A stretch of DNA of 64,000 bases. It comes from Litoribacillus peritrichatus (GTDB taxonomy: Bacteria; Pseudomonadota; Gammaproteobacteria; Pseudomonadales; Litoribrevibacteraceae). Of the stretch, positions 1-9,090 are shown in pieces. The stretch spans positions 744,001-808,000 of the forward strand of contig NZ_BAABBN010000004.1 in assembly GCF_039537985.1 (NCBI RefSeq). The letters run 5' to 3'. The notes under the pieces were generated by a model. That model saw nothing but the letters and a program-made list of their open reading frames with translations, ran no database searches and was not told the origin of the DNA. The translations under genes and the position numbers were made by a program. How positions within the stretch are numbered: the first letter of the stretch is position 1; each line of letters starts with the position of its first letter.

Positions 1-840
1 ACACAACCAGACTAAGACAAAGCCGGTAATGGTGGTAATTAAACCTGGCCCACCTCGTAAATGGTGAGGGGCATGGAATTCCGGGTTGGAAAAGAGCAGG
101 GCGGAACCGAAAGTAATTAACGTTAGGCCGGCAAAGAGCGTTTTTTTAAAAAATTGTGGGTGGTTATCCGTTTCTTTAAACCATTGGCCAAGTACCATTC
201 CGCCAATGCAATAAGCTAACCAGGGAAATAATGGGAATACCGCCCCTTGGCTTTGATCGCCCCATAACAGTTTAAAGAACTCGTTGCTGGCGCCCCAGTG
301 CGCGCTGGTATCCCATACTAACGGGGATACAAAGATAACTGCTGCTGCCGTTGCTAACCAGATTCTGACATCCGAAATATAGTAACGGAGCAAAGTACAG
401 ACAGCGTAAGTTAGCCCTGCAAATTGGAATATATCGCCTACAAAGAACTCACTGGTTGGGGTGTAACCGCCGAGGTCTTCGTATGAAACCAGTCCCATCT
501 GGATGGATAACCACATGGGAATTGAGCTGCGGGTAAGGTTTAAAAGGTAGCCTAATGCAAACAGCTTTACCGCTCTGTAAAGCCCGACAGATAAGCTGTT
601 TTTACCCGATAAAGGAATCAATATGCCCATGATGAATACAAATACTGAGGCGGATGGCCAATCCACCAGTGTTTGAAGGGTTGTTCCGAAAGTGCCCGAT
701 TGAACTTCACTTGTGCCGTAGAAGTTCAATACGTGAATCATGATCATGAAAATTACAGCCAGGCCACGGGCCAAATCAAAGGTATTAATTCTGAGTGGCG
801 CTTGGGTAGCCGGGTTCAGTGCAGGTATAGAGTTAGTCAT
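1..840 (-). CDS. Membrane acetyltransferase of the DUF1624/HGSNAT-like family, 3' part cut by window edge
   Basis: An open reading frame runs from an ATG at 840 to the left edge (280 codons, no stop), so the C-terminus lies outside the window. The N-terminus carries the family signature FDLARGLAVIFMIMIHV (about residues 22-38), including the histidine in the first membrane helix. Several hydrophobic helices follow. Such proteins (heparan-alpha-glucosaminide N-acetyltransferase-like, DUF1624) are thought to move acyl groups across the inner membrane to a sugar; the substrate here is unknown. A purine-rich stretch (AAGTGAAG) lies just upstream of the ATG. The gene stands divergent from the TonB receptor across 700 bases. 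The family call is from the motif only. Confidence 0.75.
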   Translation of the reverse strand, partial: MTNSIPALNPATQAPLRINTFDLARGLAVIFMIMIHVLNFYGTSEVQSGTFGTTLQTLVDWPSASVFVFIMGILIPLSGKNSLSVGLYRAVKLFALGYLLNLTRSSIPMWLSIQMGLVSYEDLGGYTPTSEFFVGDIFQFAGLTYAVCTLLRYYISDVRIWLATAAAVIFVSPLVWDTSAHWGASNEFFKLLWGDQSQGAVFPLFPWLAYCIGGMVLGQWFKETDNHPQFFKKTLFAGLTLITFGSALLFSNPEFHAPHHLRGGPGLITTITGFVLVWLC

Positions 841-1570
841 TATGTTAGCTTCACTTAATAGCAAGCCATCACTGTGTATTCTCTGCTTCCTCTCTCGAAG
901 GCAGGTTTTTAGTGATGATCAGTTTTCAATACACGTTGCTTAGGATTTGAAAGAATAATGAGTTGGCTCACTGGCAGGCGTAAACATGCGCAACTGTTTT
1001 CAGTTGGTTAATTTTCATTTTACAGAATGTAGACGAGTAAGTGCTGATTTCTTATCTTGTTTCCATCTGTATCCGGTCTTGTGTGCTGGCTACTCAGTTC
1101 TCAAATCCTAAGGAATATGTTCGTTATAACTTCTCTATCAAGCGTCACTTTTTATAATTTGTGACAATGAAAACAGTTTTTGGCGTGTTTTTATAAGTCT
1201 TTATCTGGGGTTGTTTTCATCGACGGGTGACAGTGCCAGTAACTAACAAAAGAGTCAATAGGAATCGATCTTATTTAGCTGTTTAACCGCTTTGTTAGGC
1301 TATTGGGGGAGTCACTTTTTGGGTGGCCGGTTAGGGTGGTTACTTGTAGCTTATTGATTTATTTAATGTTGTATTCGTTTTGACGGTACTTAGAATCAGG
1401 CTTTTGATTTAGAATGGGCGCCTGTTTTGGCCTGCTACTATTTTTCGGTTGTATTAATTTACGTTCTTTCTAAGAAAGATGGCGGTTCTTTTCGTCGACT
1501 TGCTGGAATATGTGGCCTTTCCTGACTAATTTTTTAGATGATTCATTCGGTTTTAACTTCGGAAAAGTAC
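841..1570. other. Long intergenic region between divergent genes
   Basis: About 700 bases lie between the acetyltransferase and the TonB receptor. I see no coding sequence. The two short frames at 673-943 are shadows of the minus-strand gene. The region is AT-rich. An inverted GTCAC/GTGAC pair sits at 1144-1165 with 12 bases between the arms; this is not a CRP spacing. Promoters for both divergent genes must lie here, but none can be placed with confidence. Confidence 0.5.
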
Positions 1571-3700
1571 ATGCGTTTGCCCACCTCAAAAGTTTCACAT
1601 TATTTTTCTTTTCCGCTTTTTTTCATGTTTCAGTTTGGTTGTATTTCGTCAGTATTCTGCGATGAAAATGATTTTTTTGAACTACCTTTGCAGGAACTTA
1701 GAGAAATGAAAGTTACGGTGGCTTCTGGTTTTGAGGAATCCGCTTTGGACGCAGCATCGAGTGTCTCTCTGATTACTCGCTCAGATTGGGAGAGACGGGG
1801 GGTAAAACGAAATACCAAAATATTGGATATGCTGCCAGGCGTGGCCACGTATTCAACCTGGGGTGGTGCCGATGCCATTGCCATTCGGGGCTATGCAACT
1901 GAGTTAAGTGTTCGGGGTGTTGCTACCTTGATTGATGGTGTACCGGTGAATACCTTCAGTTACGGCAGCGGACAATACGATAAAGCTAATCTGGGCTTAG
2001 GAACATTAAACCGTATTGAGGTGATACGAGGGCCGGGCAGTACACTGTATGGCAGTGATGCCTTTCACGGAGTGCTTTCTTACAATACGTATCGCTCTGA
2101 CCACGATGAATTGTCTTTTTCTTCGGAAGTGGACAGCAGTGATTATGCGCGTGTGGATGGTCAGTTATCACAGACGTCGGGTTTACACCGATTAAATTTA
2201 GCGATGGATGTGCGAGCTCAAGGCTCTCAGGATTTGAGTTATGACTATACAGTGCCAGGCACCTCTCTTAAACAAACGTCCGGCAGAGCTTTGAGTTATG
2301 ACAACTACAGTTTTTCGGGTAACTATCAATACGGCGATGAAGATGAGTGGTTATTTGATGCCGGGCTATATCTCTATGATTACGATGCTTCAGGCATGGT
2401 TGGTTCGGGGACGCACTTTTTTTCAGGTAACACGTTTCAGCTAGATAAAGAAACCAGTGATGGTAGCGCGACATTTCAAATGTATCGTGCAGAATTATCG
2501 AAGCGATTTGGCTATGGGGTGGACGTGGCTGTAAAGACTTCCTTTTGGAAAAACCGGCAGCAATGGCGGTTTGATAATTCAAGATTTGATGCGTTTTGTG
2601 CACCAGGATTCAGTGACCCAGGAGCGGAATGTTTGCTCGGACTGCCTGGTCATATAGCCATTCAGAATACCGAGGAAAAACACTATCAGTCAGAGCTGGA
2701 GTTTAAACAAAAGAACGAGGCGTTAAACACCCAATGGGTGGTGTCGCTAGGGCGAAGACTCTCCAAAATTGGCAATGCATCCATTGAGCGTGCTTCTACG
2801 TCGGCTGTTTGGGAGGGTACTTATTCTGAACCTGCGTATTCAGGCAAGCAAAGAGACATTAACCATTTGCTTTTTCAGGCTAGGACTTCTTTTAGAGAAG
2901 GAAAGTATAATTTTGTTTATGGCGCTCGTTTTGATGATTACTCAGACGTCGGGAGTCATATCTCTCCCCGTTTAGGCTTTATTTATCGTCAAAATAACCA
3001 TTGGTCACATAAGGCGTTGTACGGAAACGCATTTCGGGCACCAATGGCGTTGGAGTTGTTTGGCGTTGCTACCGTTGTAGGGAATAAGAGCCTAGAGCCT
3101 GAAGAGATCGATACCTACGAATTGGTGACTCAGTATTTAAAAGGTGCCTGGCAGGCTGAGGTGGTTTTATTCCACAGCAGTTGGGATGAAGCGATTACTT
3201 TATCTGGTGATCCTGCGCTACCTCCAGGGTTTGCCATTTATCGGAACACTGGTAAAAACGAATCTAAGGGCCTGGAGGTCTCTGCGAATTACATTACCGA
3301 TACTTGGGTGGTTCAAAGCAGCGCGTCGTATGTGGAGAGTGAAAATAAAAACAAAAACATTGATTATGTGGCTTTCCCCAAAGTCATAGCGAATTTGGGT
3401 GTGGGTTATCATTGGCACGATTACGGTTTTACGGCCTTTTTAAATCAACGGTTGCAGTTTCAGCAATATGAGTCGGACTACCTGAGCGTTGGCGGAGAAT
3501 TGCAGAGGCCCGAACGAGTGAAAGATTATTGGCGCACAGACTTGCATTTGGCTCATCAATACAGTGCCCACTTAAAACTGTTTATGAACTTTCAAAATGT
3601 TTTTGGCCGTCATAATGTGAAGCCTTCCGTTTATAACTCTGAGAATGGCATTGCAGATGATGAGTTTGCGTTAGCTTTGGGGTCTACCGTGACATTCTGA
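1571..3700 (+). CDS. TonB-dependent outer-membrane receptor
   Basis: This is an outer-membrane gated transporter of about 709 residues. After a hydrophobic signal segment the mature N-terminus begins LPLQELREMKVTVASG, then the plug domain with TRSDWERRG, LDMLPGV, DAIAIRGY and IEVIRGPGSTLYGSDAF. The rest is the 22-strand barrel, ending in an aromatic residue (STVTF) as outer-membrane proteins do. The frame also opens at an ATG at 1538, but that site has no ribosome-binding site and puts a charged stretch before the signal. The ATG at 1571 follows GGAAAA and gives a better signal peptide. No TonB box is obvious and the ligand is unknown. It stands alone, with no transporter or siderophore gene beside it. 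Confidence 0.85.
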   Translation: MRLPTSKVSHYFSFPLFFMFQFGCISSVFCDENDFFELPLQELREMKVTVASGFEESALDAASSVSLITRSDWERRGVKRNTKILDMLPGVATYSTWGGADAIAIRGYATELSVRGVATLIDGVPVNTFSYGSGQYDKANLGLGTLNRIEVIRGPGSTLYGSDAFHGVLSYNTYRSDHDELSFSSEVDSSDYARVDGQLSQTSGLHRLNLAMDVRAQGSQDLSYDYTVPGTSLKQTSGRALSYDNYSFSGNYQYGDEDEWLFDAGLYLYDYDASGMVGSGTHFFSGNTFQLDKETSDGSATFQMYRAELSKRFGYGVDVAVKTSFWKNRQQWRFDNSRFDAFCAPGFSDPGAECLLGLPGHIAIQNTEEKHYQSELEFKQKNEALNTQWVVSLGRRLSKIGNASIERASTSAVWEGTYSEPAYSGKQRDINHLLFQARTSFREGKYNFVYGARFDDYSDVGSHISPRLGFIYRQNNHWSHKALYGNAFRAPMALELFGVATVVGNKSLEPEEIDTYELVTQYLKGAWQAEVVLFHSSWDEAITLSGDPALPPGFAIYRNTGKNESKGLEVSANYITDTWVVQSSASYVESENKNKNIDYVAFPKVIANLGVGYHWHDYGFTAFLNQRLQFQQYESDYLSVGGELQRPERVKDYWRTDLHLAHQYSAHLKLFMNFQNVFGRHNVKPSVYNSENGIADDEFALALGSTVTF

Positions 3701-3770
3701 TTGATCTGTTGGTATTTGTTGTTAATCTGTTTGTGATGAACATGGAGTGTTTAACTCAGAGGGCAACTCA

Positions 3771-4907
3771 GTGGGTAAGTCAACGAACAAAACAGTGCTG
3801 ATTTTGGGCGGTTATGGCAACTTCGGGAAACGAATTACTGAAAGTTTATGTTCGCAAGCGCAAGCCCGGTTATTGGTGGCTGGCCGAAATCTAAAGAAAG
3901 CAGAGTCGTTAGTTCAGATGCTTCAACCTTCAGCCAAGGCGGCTCTTGAGGCTGTTCGGCTGGATATATTAGCTGCCGATTTTGAAAGTCAGCTCATTCA
4001 GTTATCTCCTGATATCGTTATTCATACCTGTGGCCCGTTTCAAGGCCAGGATTATCGTGTTCCCAGCGCCTGTATTCAGGCCAAAGCCCATTATATTGAC
4101 TTGGCGGATGATCGTCGTTTCGTTTGTGATATTGAGCAGTTGGATGATTTGGCTAAAGCGAATTCTGTGTTGTTGATCAGCGGTGCCAGTTCTGTGCCCG
4201 GTCTTTCATCGGTGGTAGTGGATCATTATCGTGATCAATTTCAATCAATAGAGTCTCTCGATATTGCCATTGCGCCGGGAAACCAAGCGGAACGGGGAGA
4301 AGCCACAGTAAGGGCAATTTTGTCTTATACCGGTAAGCGTTTTAGCGTGTTCTCTCAGGGCAAGTGGCAGGACATTTACGGTTGGATGAACGCCAGAAAA
4401 GTGGATTTCGGTGGTGTATTAGGAAAGCGATGGTTAGCTAATGTGGATGTGCCTGATTTAGAACTGTTTCAATCCCGATATTCGGTGAACAAAGAAGTTA
4501 GGTTTCAGGCTGGGTTAGAGCTGTCAGTATTACACCTGACCATGGTGGGTATGGCGTATCTGGTCAAAAAGAAGCTCGTGAAGAATTGGTCGCCTTTGAC
4601 GAAATTAATCGTCGCAACCAGTAATTTGTTTTTGCCTTTTGGTACTGATCAGGGAGGCATGAAGATCGATATTAATGGCACTAGTAACAGCGGTGAGTTG
4701 AAGTCGGTTCAGTGGACCTTATTTGCGGAAGACGGCGTTGGGCCATACATTCCGACATTATCGACCATCATCATTGCTAAGAAACTGTTAAATGAAGAAA
4801 TGAATGAGACCGGGGCGAAACCTTGTTTGGGCTTGTACTTTCTGGAGGAATTTATGCCATACGCGGATGAACTTAAGTTGTACTTCGAGGAAGTGATTGT
4901 TGGATAG
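3771..4907 (+). CDS. Saccharopine dehydrogenase-like NAD(P)-binding oxidoreductase
   Basis: The protein has a Rossmann fold with the nucleotide-binding loop GGYGNFGKR near the N-terminus and the layout of the saccharopine dehydrogenase N-terminal domain family. The Pro-rich HTCGPFQGQ segment at about residue 90-100 is typical of this family. The true substrate is unknown. I chose the GTG at 3771 because AGAGGG lies about 9 bases before it; an in-frame GTG at 3747 has no such site. It is the first gene of a probable operon with the DUF2269 and DoxX-like membrane proteins, overlapping the former by 11 bases. This suggests a membrane-associated redox unit (inference). Confidence 0.75.
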   Translation: MGKSTNKTVLILGGYGNFGKRITESLCSQAQARLLVAGRNLKKAESLVQMLQPSAKAALEAVRLDILAADFESQLIQLSPDIVIHTCGPFQGQDYRVPSACIQAKAHYIDLADDRRFVCDIEQLDDLAKANSVLLISGASSVPGLSSVVVDHYRDQFQSIESLDIAIAPGNQAERGEATVRAILSYTGKRFSVFSQGKWQDIYGWMNARKVDFGGVLGKRWLANVDVPDLELFQSRYSVNKEVRFQAGLELSVLHLTMVGMAYLVKKKLVKNWSPLTKLIVATSNLFLPFGTDQGGMKIDINGTSNSGELKSVQWTLFAEDGVGPYIPTLSTIIIAKKLLNEEMNETGAKPCLGLYFLEEFMPYADELKLYFEEVIVG

Positions 4908-5373
4908 TTATCTTTGGTTGAAACTGATTCATATTCTGGCTGCGGTAGTTGTAACGGGGACGGGCGCGGGCATCGCTTTTTTTATGTTTATGGCCAATAT
5001 TTCAAATAATTTACAGGCCATTAAGGTAACGGCGAGACACGTGATTCTGGCTGATTGGCTATTCACTACACCGGCGGTTATTACACAAATAACGACGGGC
5101 CTATATTTGATGTACTTGTTGGGGTACTCCTTTCAGTCGGAATGGTTTTATTGGGTAATTTCTCTGATTGTATTCATCGGCGCATGTTGGTTGCCTGTAT
5201 TACGAATTCAGTATTTGTTGTTTGATTTGGCTTCTAAAGCGGAAGAAACCAACGGAGATTTATCTGCTTTTAAAAAGTTAATGAAGTATTGGACTGTGCT
5301 CGGAGTTTTTGCATTTATAGCAATTTTGCTGATTTTTTGGTTGATGGTATTTAAGCCTTTTTCTGTAGTTTAA
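4897..5373 (+). CDS. DUF2269 family integral membrane protein
   Basis: A 158-residue inner-membrane protein with about four hydrophobic helices. The opening DSYLWLKLIHILAAVVVTG and the LADWLFTTPAVITQ segment are those of the DUF2269 family, of unknown biochemical role. The start is a TTG at 4897 (or the next codon) inside the end of the oxidoreductase gene, preceded by GAGG, so the two are probably translationally coupled. No ATG fits the conserved N-terminus. Confidence 0.7.
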   Translation: MLDSYLWLKLIHILAAVVVTGTGAGIAFFMFMANISNNLQAIKVTARHVILADWLFTTPAVITQITTGLYLMYLLGYSFQSEWFYWVISLIVFIGACWLPVLRIQYLLFDLASKAEETNGDLSAFKKLMKYWTVLGVFAFIAILLIFWLMVFKPFSVV

Positions 5374-5419
5374 ACCTGAACCGGTGGCTGCACAGTAGGG
5401 CGCTCTTGCAAGGATAAAT

Positions 5420-5860
5420 ATGGCTGATTGGTTCAATTTAGCTCGATGGTCGTTGTCTTTTTTGTGGATTTTTACCGGGCTGACATCGGTATATTTTTCA
5501 CCGGATATTGGTTATCACGTACTTCTTAAAGCAGGAATTACCGGAGTATTAGCAGATACATTGGTGTACAGCGGCAGTGTACTGGATGTTTTGATCGGAC
5601 TTTGGTTGTTGCTCGGTCGGGGGTTAGTGTTTTGTATTGTGTTTCAGGGTGCGGTAATTGTAGTGTATACAGTGTTGTTGAGTATTGTTGATGCTTCCTT
5701 CTGGCTGCACCCGTTTGGCCCTTTAACAAAGAATTTGCCAATACTGGTGTTGCTGTTGGCTATGCTCAATAATATTCAGGCAAAGAGTAAATTTATTAAG
5801 GATGTAGACATTGCTCGGGTTAAAGACTCTGCCGGAGTTAACGACTTTGATCAGCGTTAA
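5420..5860 (+). CDS. DoxX-like membrane protein
   Basis: A 146-residue protein with four predicted membrane helices, opening with WSLSFLWIFTGLTSVYFSP and containing SGSVLDVLIGLWLLLGR. These are features of the DoxX-like family, small membrane subunits often found beside oxidoreductases. It follows DUF2269 after 46 bases, with AAGGAT before the ATG. Presence of this trio argues that the oxidoreductase at 3771-4907 acts at the membrane, but no substrate can be named. Confidence 0.65.
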   Translation: MADWFNLARWSLSFLWIFTGLTSVYFSPDIGYHVLLKAGITGVLADTLVYSGSVLDVLIGLWLLLGRGLVFCIVFQGAVIVVYTVLLSIVDASFWLHPFGPLTKNLPILVLLLAMLNNIQAKSKFIKDVDIARVKDSAGVNDFDQR

Positions 5861-5869
5861 GGAGAACGT

Positions 5870-6358
5870 ATGCAAAGGGTACTGGTGTTTGGTAATTCTG
5901 GTTCGGGTAAATCCACTTATGCGAAACGGCTGAAGGACACAAATGGTTTAGCGCACTTAGATTTGGACTCACTGGCGTGGCAAAAAGAGTCTCCGACTCA
6001 GCGAGCGCCGATTTCCGTTTCTCAGTCTGAGATCAAATCGTTTATACAAGCCAACCCGAGATGGGTGATTGAGGGCTGTTACACTGATTTACTGTCTTTA
6101 TTAGTAGAAGAGGCTACTGAAATCGTGTTTATGAATCTGGATGTGATTCTTTGTAAAGAGAATGCCAGACAGCGCCCCTGGGAACCTCATAAGTACCCAT
6201 CTCCGGCGGATCAGGATAAAAATTTATCCATGTTATTGGAGTGGATTGAACAATATCACGAGCGTGACGATGAGTTTTCATTTCAGGCGCATAAAAACTT
6301 CTACGAACGATTCATTGGTAAAAAAACCATATACCACGAAAACCCTTTGTTTGAGTGA
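5870..6358 (+). CDS. Small P-loop nucleoside/shikimate-kinase-like ATPase
   Basis: A 162-residue protein with Walker A motif GNSGSGKST at residues 8-16 and the adenylate-kinase-like pattern HLDLDSLAW at about 33-41, followed by RWVIEGCYTDL. This matches the group annotated as AAA or 'topology modulation (FlaR)-like' kinases, which phosphorylate small molecules. The actual substrate is unknown. It starts 9 bases after the DoxX-like gene with AAGGAG before the ATG and is therefore probably in the same transcript. Confidence 0.7.
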   Translation: MQRVLVFGNSGSGKSTYAKRLKDTNGLAHLDLDSLAWQKESPTQRAPISVSQSEIKSFIQANPRWVIEGCYTDLLSLLVEEATEIVFMNLDVILCKENARQRPWEPHKYPSPADQDKNLSMLLEWIEQYHERDDEFSFQAHKNFYERFIGKKTIYHENPLFE

Positions 6359-6428
6359 TAAACTCAAATAGTCTGATGTTTTATTACGAGCTGTTATTCA
6401 CTCTTTGGAAAGAGACGATCCTTTAATT

Positions 6429-7433
6429 ATGGAAGATACGCGATCTACCCTCATTGAATTAATCGAGCAAGGCAAGGTTTCACCTGAGCACGTGGATGGT
6501 GCCATTGCTGAATTGTCGGTTTTTCCCTCTAAGCTGGCCTGGCGTTCGTTTATTGATCTCTTTCTGTTGTGGCTGGGCAGTCTAGCGCTGGCGTTTTCTG
6601 TGATGTTTTTTATTGCCTATAACTGGAGTGAGCTTGATCGTTTTTCCAAGTTTGCATTGGTTGAAGCGTCCATGGTGGTTGCCATGTTGGTTTTTTTGAA
6701 ACAGCCGTTACACAACCGGGTGGGGCAAAGCGCTCTGTTTGTTTGTGCCATTTTACTCGGCGTGTTGATGGCGTTGTTTGGTCAAACCTATCAAACAGGC
6801 GCAGACCCTTGGGAGTTGTTTTTCAATTGGGCTTTACTGATGCTGCTCTGGGCTTTGGTGGGGCGTTTTCCTGCACTCTGGGTGTTGTGGTGTTCTTTAG
6901 TTAATTTGTCGATCGTCTTGTACTTTGAATCAATGCGAAGCTTGTTGTGGTCAGTTTTCGATGATTTCTATCTCTGGTTCAGTGTGTTTGCTTTTAATCT
7001 GGCGGTTATGGTGGTTTGGGAGCTGGCGAGCAATAAGCTGGAATGGCTGAATGCGCGCTGGGCCGTTCGGCTGATTGCCACGGGCTGTGGCGTGTCCGTT
7101 ACCTTGATGGCGGTGGATGCGATAGCTACAACCAGTCAGTTTGAGTGGTTGGTCGCCGTTGTTTGGTGTCTTTGGGTGGCCGTTATGTATTACGCTTACC
7201 GGATTTATCGACCGGATTTGTTCATGTTGGCGGGTAGCTGCTTGTCGGGCACTATCGTTGTTGTGGCATTGATGATTGAGTATGTATTTACTCGTGACAC
7301 AGCCGCCAGTTTTTTGTTGATGTCGTTCATTATCATCGGGTTGGGGTCTGGTTCGGCACTTTGGTTGCGTAATGTGCACCGGGAGTGGTTGGTCGCTGAA
7401 AACGGTGAAGGAGGGCTGGACAATGACAAATAA
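6429..7433 (+). CDS. DUF2157 multi-pass membrane protein
   Basis: About 334 residues. An N-terminal soluble helix-rich part (LIELIEQGKVSPEHVDGAIAE) is typical of DUF2157 and is followed by eight to ten membrane helices, including YNWSELDRFSKFA and LFGQTYQTGADPWELF. Function is unknown. A TTG start at 6405 is possible, but the ATG at 6429 begins closer to the conserved region. It overlaps the next gene by 11 bases. DUF2157, DUF4401 and GDYXXLXY proteins recur as a three-gene operon in many bacteria (known association), which supports all three calls. Confidence 0.75.
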   Translation: MEDTRSTLIELIEQGKVSPEHVDGAIAELSVFPSKLAWRSFIDLFLLWLGSLALAFSVMFFIAYNWSELDRFSKFALVEASMVVAMLVFLKQPLHNRVGQSALFVCAILLGVLMALFGQTYQTGADPWELFFNWALLMLLWALVGRFPALWVLWCSLVNLSIVLYFESMRSLLWSVFDDFYLWFSVFAFNLAVMVVWELASNKLEWLNARWAVRLIATGCGVSVTLMAVDAIATTSQFEWLVAVVWCLWVAVMYYAYRIYRPDLFMLAGSCLSGTIVVVALMIEYVFTRDTAASFLLMSFIIIGLGSGSALWLRNVHREWLVAENGEGGLDNDK

Positions 7434-8520
7434 AACGCTGAAATCCGTTTGGCAGACCTTAAGTGCGGCTGACTTGGTGAAAGGTGAGCTGCCTGTCATG
7501 GAATTTCCTGAGTCGCCCTGGTACGTGAAAGTTTTGTTGGCCTTTTCAGGCTGGCTTGCTGCTCTGTTCTTGTTGGGTTTTCTGGCGGTGGGGCTGGAAT
7601 TTCTTATTGAGAATGCAATTGCTTCTCTGGTAACCGGGTGTGCCATGATTGCCATTGCGTTTGCTATCTTGAACAGTCCTAAAAATGAATTTGTGGAGCA
7701 CCTGGGTCTTGCTGTCAGTCTTGCTGGCCAGTTGTTGGTTCTCAATGCGATTTTTGAGCTGGTGGACTCCTACAAGGGTATTGCCTGGTTTTACGCAGCC
7801 TTGGTTCAGGTCATATTGACTGTATTAATGCCCAATACGGTGCACCGTATCTTCTCGGCTTATCTTGTGGTGTTTTCGTTGAGTATTTCGGTCATGACTT
7901 CGATGATCGGTTCGTCTGGGGCTGTTTCATTACTGACCGGTGTTTCCATGTTTGGGGTCGCTTTTCTTTGGTTGAATGAGTTCAAATACATTGAACATAT
8001 GCAAAAAATTCGGGCCATTGGTTATGGTTTGATTTTGGGGTTGATTCACCTGAAAGGTGTCGGGGCGTTTGGTCTTCAAAATGTTGATTGGCCGTATGCC
8101 GATGACCCGGAAATGTTCTCGCTGCCTTTTTGGATTGGTGAGTTGGTTGCTTGTCTGGCACTGCTGTATTGCACGCGGGCTTTGTTATTAAGGCTCAATT
8201 ATAAGATGACGGATTCAGTCGCCTATGCCGCGTTTGCCTCTGTCGTAGTGTTGGGCATAGTGTCTGTTGAAGCTCAGGGCATCACCTTGGGCGTATTGAT
8301 TTTGGTTTTAGGTTTTGCCAACAGCAACCGGGTATTGATGGGGCTGGGGGTTCTCTCGTTGTTGTCGTACTTATCATTTTATTATTACTTCATGGACGTC
8401 AGCTTATTGTATAAGTCATTTATTTTGGGTGGTTTGGGTCTCGTGTTGCTGGCTATTCGCCATGGAATAAATAGTAAATTTGGTTCGAATCCAGCTCAAG
8501 AAGGGGCTGCAAATGACTAA
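7423..8520 (+). CDS. DUF4401 multi-pass membrane protein
   Basis: About 365 residues with roughly ten hydrophobic helices, including SPWYVKVLLAFSGWLAALFL and a C-terminal FYYYFMDVSLLYKSFIL that is characteristic of DUF4401. The frame is open further upstream, but the ATG at 7423 has a strong AAGGAGG eight bases ahead and overlaps the DUF2157 stop, so coupling is likely. The role is unknown. Confidence 0.75.
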   Translation: MTNKTLKSVWQTLSAADLVKGELPVMEFPESPWYVKVLLAFSGWLAALFLLGFLAVGLEFLIENAIASLVTGCAMIAIAFAILNSPKNEFVEHLGLAVSLAGQLLVLNAIFELVDSYKGIAWFYAALVQVILTVLMPNTVHRIFSAYLVVFSLSISVMTSMIGSSGAVSLLTGVSMFGVAFLWLNEFKYIEHMQKIRAIGYGLILGLIHLKGVGAFGLQNVDWPYADDPEMFSLPFWIGELVACLALLYCTRALLLRLNYKMTDSVAYAAFASVVVLGIVSVEAQGITLGVLILVLGFANSNRVLMGLGVLSLLSYLSFYYYFMDVSLLYKSFILGGLGLVLLAIRHGINSKFGSNPAQEGAAND

Positions 8521-9058
8521 AATAGTAGCGACCTTGTCGTTGGTTTTTTCATTAGGCCTATTGAACTGGAGCATAGTTCAAAAAGAGCATCAGTTAAGTG
8601 ATGGTCGAATGGTGTATTTGGAGTTGGCCCCTGTCGACCCCAGATCGTTGATGCAAGGCGATTACATGGCGCTCAACTTTAAAGTGGCCGTGGAGATTCG
8701 TCGTCATTTGTCCAAAAATGATGAAACCCCCAGTGACCTGAAAGAGTTAATGACTCAAGACGGTTATGTCGTTGTGACCCTGGATCAAAACCGGATCGGA
8801 CAATTTAAACGGCTTGCTTCAAACCAGGCAGACGAGCAAGCGTTATCCGAGGATGAAATGCTTCTTAAGTACCGGATTCGCGACGACGCCATCAAGTTTG
8901 CAACCAATGCTTTTTTCTTTCAGGAGGGCCATGCAGATATTTATGATAATGCGCGTTTTGGTCAGTTCAGGGTGTCAGAAGAGGGTGAGTTGTTGTTATC
9001 GGGGATGTATGATGAGCAGCTCAGGTTGCTTGAAGCCGTTTCCGACGAATCGCTTTGA
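8513..9058 (+). CDS. GDYXXLXY domain protein
   Basis: A 181-residue protein with an N-terminal membrane anchor (MTKIVATLSLVFSLGLLNW) and the name-giving motif GDYMALNF at about residues 49-56, after LAPVDPRSLMQ. Members of this family sit with DUF2157/DUF4401 membrane proteins, and the bulk is predicted outside the cytoplasm. The ATG at 8513 overlaps the DUF4401 stop by 8 bases and follows AAGAAGGGG. An upstream in-frame start at 8480 is inside the previous gene and unlikely. Function is unknown. Confidence 0.75.
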   Translation: MTKIVATLSLVFSLGLLNWSIVQKEHQLSDGRMVYLELAPVDPRSLMQGDYMALNFKVAVEIRRHLSKNDETPSDLKELMTQDGYVVVTLDQNRIGQFKRLASNQADEQALSEDEMLLKYRIRDDAIKFATNAFFFQEGHADIYDNARFGQFRVSEEGELLLSGMYDEQLRLLEAVSDESL

Positions 9059-9090
9059 GATGTCCCCACTCTTAATGTGTTCTCATTCTT

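Noticed and set aside
6951..7745. A 264-codon open frame on the minus strand
   Set aside because: It lies opposite the DUF2157/DUF4401 genes, has His/Asn/Gln-rich nonsense composition and no family features; it is a shadow of the real genes.
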